Below are positions 60,600-64,000 of a stretch of DNA of 64,000 nt, piece after piece. The notes beneath the pieces were generated by a model. The model was not told the origin of the DNA. It saw nothing but the letters and a program-made list of their open reading frames with translations, and made no database searches. The stretch spans positions 4,898,001-4,962,000 of the forward strand of contig NZ_CP011533.1 of assembly GCF_001704275.1 (NCBI RefSeq), in the 5' to 3' direction. How positions within the stretch are numbered: position 1 is the stretch's first letter; each line of letters begins with the position of its first letter. The translations under genes and the position numbers were made by a program. The DNA comes from Streptomyces noursei ATCC 11455 (GTDB taxonomy: Bacteria > Actinomycetota > Actinomycetes > Streptomycetales > Streptomycetaceae).

Positions 60600-61125
60600 G
60601 GCGTACGGCGGAAGGCCGTTCGGACTCCGCGACCGGGATCGGTCCCGGCGCCGGGCGAGCGGAGCCTCGCCGGCCGAGTCGACCGTGGAGCGCACCGCGA
60701 CGGCGCCGAGCGCGCCGGGCAGGCGACCGTGTCGTCGCGACGGGTCACATGGCACCGCACGTCGGGCGGCAGAAGCCCGCCGCCGTGCGGCACTTCGGGG
60801 GTGGCGGCGCGACCGTGTCGCGTTTCTCGTAGACGTAGCCGTCCGGGAATGGACGGCGCATTGGCATGCCCGGGGGCTTATTCGACCGGCCAGCCGGTAT
60901 TTTCGATGAGGTGCGAGGTTATTCCCTGGTCTTCCCCCGCGCTTGGTAATCCGGACACCAATGGAAAAAGGGTTGTTCGGCGGCGGCGTGCGGTCCGGCG
61001 GAGGCGACGGAATCCGTATCGACTTCCTGTTGACTGCTTGGTAAGGTGCGCGCATTCCTTGCGACTCGGCGACGTGGAGATCCGGCCGGAGTCCTCAACT
61101 GTTCGCAATCCGAGGGGTTTGTCGC

Positions 61126-62382
61126 ATGCCTGAGCCGGTGGACACCGGGCGGCGAATCAAGGAGCTCCGGGTCAGCGCGGGAATGACCCAGCACGAACTC
61201 GCCGGGGCCGACGTTTCCGCCAGCTACATCTCCCTTGTCGAGCGTGGCAAGCGTATTCCCAGTGGCCGCGCCCTCAAGATCCTGGCCGCGCGACTCGGCG
61301 TCGGCACGGCGGACATATCCGGCGTGGCCGAGCGGCCGGAATCCACCGGCCGCGTCCGCCGCCGCGACCTGGTCGGTCGATTGGTCGCGGCCCGTCGCCG
61401 CTGGGAGGGCGGCGATCCCGAAGGGGCACTGCGGGAATTCCGTTCGCTGGTCGGGACCGAACCGGTCGGTCGCCCCGACGACGTGTACACCGAGTCCCAG
61501 CTCGCCATCGCGGAAATTCTGGGCGCGCTGGGCCGCGCCGACGAAGGGGCGGCCGTCCTGCTGCGCATGCTGGACGCGCTCGCCCCCGTCCCGCACGCGG
61601 AGGCCCGGCTGCGCGGCCTGATCGCCCTGGCCGACCTGCTGGAAGCCGCCGGCCGGGTGCAGGACGGGTTGCGCTACGCGCTCACCGGTTCCCTGGAGGC
61701 GGCCGACGCCCAGGCGCCCACGGGTGCCTTCCACTCCTGGTACCTGCTCGACGCGCTGACCCGCTGCGCCTACTGGAGCGGCTGTGCCCACTGGGCGCTG
61801 GAGGCCGGCACCGGCCCCCAGGAGTGCCCGGCGGACGGGGTGCTGCCGGGGCCCCGGGCCGGGATCGCCCTGTACCGGGCGCTCGATCTGTGGGACCGCG
61901 GCGAGACCGACCGGGCGGCCGGGCTGCTGGCCGAGACCGCGCGCCGGGTCACCCCCGCGGCCGGCTTCCGGCTCTGGGAGGCCGTCAACGGCCGTCATGC
62001 GCTGCTGCTGCTCGACCGCGGCGAGCCGACGGCCGCGCGGAGCATCGTGGAGCGCGGACTGGTCGTCGCCTCGGTGGCGCGGGAAGCGGACTTCCCGCTC
62101 TGGCTGAGGACCGCCGAGGCGGTCTGCGCGGAATCCGCGGGCGACCGTGACCGGGTGTGGGTGCTGGGCGAGCAACTGTCCGCGCTGCCCGATTCCGGAC
62201 GGTGCCACGAGAAGGCCGCCGCGCTCTCCGAGATCGCGGCGGCCTGCGCGCGGCTGGGGGACCGGGAAAGGGCGGCCGGGCACTTCCGGTATTCCGCCGA
62301 GCTGTTCCGGCGGGCGCAGGCGTACCGGCACGCCGATCGGGCCCGGGAACGGCTGGCCGGACTCTACGAAATGCGGAACTGA
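61126..62382 (+). CDS. XRE-family regulator with TPR-like C-terminal domain
   Basis: 418 residues, ATG at 61126 with GAGGGG about 9 bases upstream. The N-terminal ~65 residues are a Cro/C1 HTH (IKELRVSAGMTQHELAGADVSASYISLVERGKRIPSGRALKILAARLG). The remaining ~340 residues form helical repeats of TPR/RRNPP type (ALREFRSLVG, GRADEGAAVLLRMLDAL, ETDRAAGLLAETARRV and so on), usually a ligand- or partner-sensing scaffold. Orphan position; no operator identified. Comparable Streptomyces proteins affect development or antibiotic production, which is only a family-level remark. Confidence 0.86.
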   Translation: MPEPVDTGRRIKELRVSAGMTQHELAGADVSASYISLVERGKRIPSGRALKILAARLGVGTADISGVAERPESTGRVRRRDLVGRLVAARRRWEGGDPEGALREFRSLVGTEPVGRPDDVYTESQLAIAEILGALGRADEGAAVLLRMLDALAPVPHAEARLRGLIALADLLEAAGRVQDGLRYALTGSLEAADAQAPTGAFHSWYLLDALTRCAYWSGCAHWALEAGTGPQECPADGVLPGPRAGIALYRALDLWDRGETDRAAGLLAETARRVTPAAGFRLWEAVNGRHALLLLDRGEPTAARSIVERGLVVASVAREADFPLWLRTAEAVCAESAGDRDRVWVLGEQLSALPDSGRCHEKAAALSEIAAACARLGDRERAAGHFRYSAELFRRAQAYRHADRARERLAGLYEMRN

Positions 62383-62458
62383 CGCCCACCCGAACCGACT
62401 TATCGGGATATTCCCTGTTCGGAGCGGTTCGGCGGGCCCGCGGCGCCGTGCGGCGGCC

Positions 62459-62638
62459 CTATTCGCTTTCCTTCTTTCCCAAACCCATGAGGGCGAACAG
62501 CGCTTCCGCCCCGCCGACGATCGCCAGGACGAGCCCGGCCTTGTGCAGCGAGATCACCGGTGTCTCTATTCGCTCGGTGGTGAGCCACAGGATGACGCCG
62601 ACGATCGCCAGCAGAATTCCGGCGACAATGCCCTTCAT
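62459..62638 (-). CDS. 59-residue two-helix membrane protein, DUF5708-like
   Basis: A short gene: ATG at 62638 with GAGGAAA upstream, TAG at 62459-62461. It encodes two membrane helices separated by a short polar turn: GIVAGILLAIVGVILWL, then TTERIETPVISLHK, then AGLVLAIVGGAEALFALMG, ending in a Lys/Glu tail (GLGKKESE). The pattern resembles Streptomyces DUF5708 proteins of unknown function. Both helices, the ribosome site and the clean codon usage make it a real gene. It is convergent with the XRE gene. Confidence 0.78.
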   Translation of the reverse strand: MKGIVAGILLAIVGVILWLTTERIETPVISLHKAGLVLAIVGGAEALFALMGLGKKESE

Positions 62639-62985
62639 GAATTTCCTCGTCCCTCGTCGCAGAGCCGGAGTTGGTTGACCTCACCAGCCTGCCGCCCCGC
62701 TCGGGTGCAAGGATCATCCGCAGGTAGGCACTTGGTCCGGCGCCGTCTGCCACTTTCTCTGTACGCCGCGCCCCGGCGCCGGCAGGGAATACCCGGCCGT
62801 GCGGCCGGAATTGGCCGTACGCTCCGCGCGTCGCCCCCGGCCAGGGACCCGCCCGGGTGAAAAAGCCATCCCCTCGGCCCACCTGGAACTGCCGTGTGCC
62901 ACGTCGGCGGGTTTCCTGGTGCCTGCCCCTCAGTCGTGGCGCGCACGACGCCGCGACGCCGCTGGAGCATGCAGGAGGAAGTGCC
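62639..62985. other. 347-bp intergenic region upstream of the Rpf gene
   Basis: Divergent promoter region of the 59-residue gene and the Rpf-like gene. It has several GC-rich dyads (e.g. around 62795-62815). Rpf genes in Streptomyces can be under c-di-AMP riboswitches, but I cannot recognise the conserved core here. Confidence 0.45.
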
Positions 62986-63567
62986 ATGCCGTCGCCGCTC
63001 GCCGGCCGCGCCGCCGGATCGACCCCGTCCACACCGCTGGGCCTGCTCTGCCTCCTGCTGCTGGTGGTTGCGGCGGGCCCCGCGTTCGCCGGCCCGCCGC
63101 CGCCGTCCGGCACCGACTGGGACCAGATCGCCGCCTGCGAGAGCAGCGGCGACTGGCAGGCCAACACCGGCAACGGCTACCACGGCGGCCTCCAGATCTC
63201 CCCGGCCACCTGGCGGGCCTACGGCGGCGTCCGCTATGCCGCCCGCGCCGACCTCGCCACCCGCGACGAGCAGATCGCCATCGGCGAGCGGATCGCCCAG
63301 GACCGCGGTCTGGCCCCCTGGCCCAACTGCGGCCGGCTGGGCAGCTCGTCGTCCGACCGCGCCCTCCTGCGCGTCCGCCCCGTCTCCCACACCGTCGCGG
63401 CCCCCGCCGACGCCTACACCGTCCGCCCCGGCGACTGCCTCGCGGCCATCGCCCGCCGTGCGCGCACCCCCGGCGGCCCCTCCTCCCTCTACTCCCTCAA
63501 CAAAGAGCGGCTGAGCCGCGGGCCGGACCATATTTTCCCCGGGCAGAACCTGCGTCTGCGGGGGTGA
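62986..63567 (+). CDS. resuscitation-promoting factor-like transglycosylase with LysM
   Basis: 193 residues from the ATG at 62986 with CAGGAGGAA upstream. Signal peptide (~1-36, ending GPAFAG), then the Rpf domain (~42-120): TDWDQIAACESSGDWQANTGNG with catalytic Glu52 and the disulfide pair Cys51 and the Cys of LAPWPNCG. A C-terminal LysM (~140-190; YTVRPGDCLAAIARRA) would anchor it to peptidoglycan. Rpf enzymes cleave wall glycan strands and promote spore germination or exit from dormancy. Secreted. Confidence 0.93.
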   Translation: MPSPLAGRAAGSTPSTPLGLLCLLLLVVAAGPAFAGPPPPSGTDWDQIAACESSGDWQANTGNGYHGGLQISPATWRAYGGVRYAARADLATRDEQIAIGERIAQDRGLAPWPNCGRLGSSSSDRALLRVRPVSHTVAAPADAYTVRPGDCLAAIARRARTPGGPSSLYSLNKERLSRGPDHIFPGQNLRLRG

Positions 63568-63588
63568 CGCGAACGGGGTGACGCAATC
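63561..63588. repeat. 14-bp tandem duplication over the rpf stop codon
   Basis: GGGGTGACGCGAAC is followed at once by GGGGTGACGCAATC; the first copy includes the TGA stop of the Rpf gene. Two copies only. Confidence 0.6.
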
Positions 63589-63724
63589 GGGGGGCCGTCA
63601 CGGTGAATCCAGTGGTCGGTCAGGGTGAAAGCGGAAGACCGGCCGTTGTCCAGGCTTGGTCGATGTGGGGACTGCCGGTAGGCAAGGCCGCGGGTTTATC
63701 AACCGCGAGGGGCAGGACCACACT

Positions 63725-64000
63725 GTGAAGAGAACGAGTCCCAAGAAGATGGCTGTTGCGGGTCTTTTCGGCCTGCTCCTGGTGGGTGGCGGTGCGTCGC
63801 CGGCCATGGCCTGGGATGCCTGGGGGGACGGTCCGTTCAACGCGAACGGTGACACCGTCAACAAATTCATCGCCTCGTTCAGCTGCGAGGGCCGGGCGCG
63901 TTTCTGCATCAACGGTCCGGTGAACAGCGGCAACATCAAGAACGCGGAGAACGTACGGATCGACGGGAACCCCTCCTCCAGCGGAAGCCCCACGAACAGC
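63725..64000 (+). CDS. small secreted protein, 3' end outside the window
   Basis: 92 residues visible from a GTG at 63725, frame open to the window edge. A Sec signal (KKMAVAGLFGLLLVGGGASPAMA, cleavage near residue 29) precedes a mature part rich in Asn, Gly and Ser with two Cys residues (FSCEGRARFCINGP) and Asn repeats (SGNIKNAENVRIDGNPSSS). It does not have the chaplin GNxxC pattern, nor does it resemble rodlins. Family not recognised. Confidence 0.68.
   Translation, partial: MKRTSPKKMAVAGLFGLLLVGGGASPAMAWDAWGDGPFNANGDTVNKFIASFSCEGRARFCINGPVNSGNIKNAENVRIDGNPSSSGSPTNS

Larger units (their letters stand above)
60069..61125. other. 1,057-bp gene-poor region
   Basis: Open frames exist on both strands but are Arg/Ser- or Ala/Pro-rich without domains, and the frame changes in the repeat. 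It contains a low-complexity stretch (about 60190-60490) with 12-bp tandem repeats, one parS (60586), and an AT-richer promoter-like part at about 60890-61080 in front of the XRE gene. It may be a decayed gene or a structural spacer. Confidence 0.5.

Noticed and set aside
60186..61055. 289-codon minus-strand open frame in the gene-poor region
   Set aside because: Composition is Arg/Ser/Pro noise with a Leu/Trp run from reading the repeat backwards; no domain, no start site, and parS is inside.
62639..62985. c-di-AMP (ydaO-type) riboswitch upstream of the Rpf gene
   Set aside because: Known for some Streptomyces rpf genes, but I could not find the conserved core here. A covariance-model search would settle it.
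63725..64000. Chaplin or rodlin gene
   Set aside because: Secreted and small, but it lacks the chaplin hydrophobic repeat with GNxxC and shows no rodlin similarity.
1..64000. CRISPR array, tRNA or rRNA genes, prophage or conjugative element
   Set aside because: I saw no regularly spaced direct repeats, no T-loop GTTCRANNC with cloverleaf, no rRNA sequence and no integrase, terminase or transposase gene.

Overview
The window is about 72% G+C, dense with genes that use GTG and TTG starts. It encodes a mycothiol-dependent (MDMPI) enzyme, a SARP regulator, SpoIIE/anti-sigma-type signalling, DUF4232 lipoproteins, an Rpf-type muralytic enzyme and many perfect GTTTCACGTGAAAC parS sites. Together these point to a chromosome of Streptomyces or a very close relative. 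I see 16 perfect parS sites between 1.3 and 60.6 kb, which places the segment in the origin-proximal core. From memory only, aspS, metG, TerD and the acyl-CoA dehydrogenase lie in one stretch not far from dnaA/oriC in S. coelicolor.

Layout. 0-9 kb: the 3' part of an MFS transporter, an MDMPI-type enzyme, a LURP-one protein, a thioredoxin/NHL protein, two DUF4232 lipoproteins, a MITE-like element, a membrane-anchored HTH protein and an NlpC/P60 protein. 9-25.8 kb is core metabolism and signalling: a SARP coupled to an M18 aminopeptidase, an acyl-CoA dehydrogenase, SseB and pirin proteins, an AI-2E permease, a PAS-GAF-PP2C-HATPase phosphatase, aspS and metG (convergent), and a TerF-like VWA protein. 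26-37 kb: a secreted esterase, a polysaccharide deacetylase, an osmoprotectant-type ABC importer whose ATPase gene faces the permease operon, a quinone-type oxidoreductase, two membrane/secreted proteins and a CDF metal efflux pump.

37-50.6 kb is a tsaD-like gene followed by a corrin-ring synthesis cluster: cobL, cobM, cbiD, cobK, cobIJ, cobH, cobG and cobN. CobG and CobN belong to the oxygen-dependent route, while CbiD is the C1-methylation enzyme. Only cobN has a cobalamin riboswitch directly in front of it.

50.7-59.2 kb is an envelope/stress block: an MFS pump, a DUF4097 lipoprotein, a DUF1876 protein, an LCP ligase, and then a compact unit of a BlaI-type repressor, an M56 membrane protease, TerD, TerB and small proteins. 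Three near-identical CTACA-N4-TGTAG operators lie in front of essentially every transcription unit of that block. This looks like a self-contained BlaI/M56 regulon controlling tellurium-type stress proteins, and I consider it the best candidate for an undescribed system here.

59.5-64 kb: a small export-type protein, about 1 kb of gene-poor DNA with a 12-bp tandem repeat, an XRE/TPR regulator, a 59-residue membrane protein, an Rpf/LysM muralytic enzyme and the start of a small secreted protein cut by the window edge.

A second theme is the parS sites. Thirteen of 16 are intergenic. Four are embedded in 24-32 bp perfect palindromes placed exactly where a terminator is expected. Three are translated inside genes (one in the SARP linker, two in the CobG tail).
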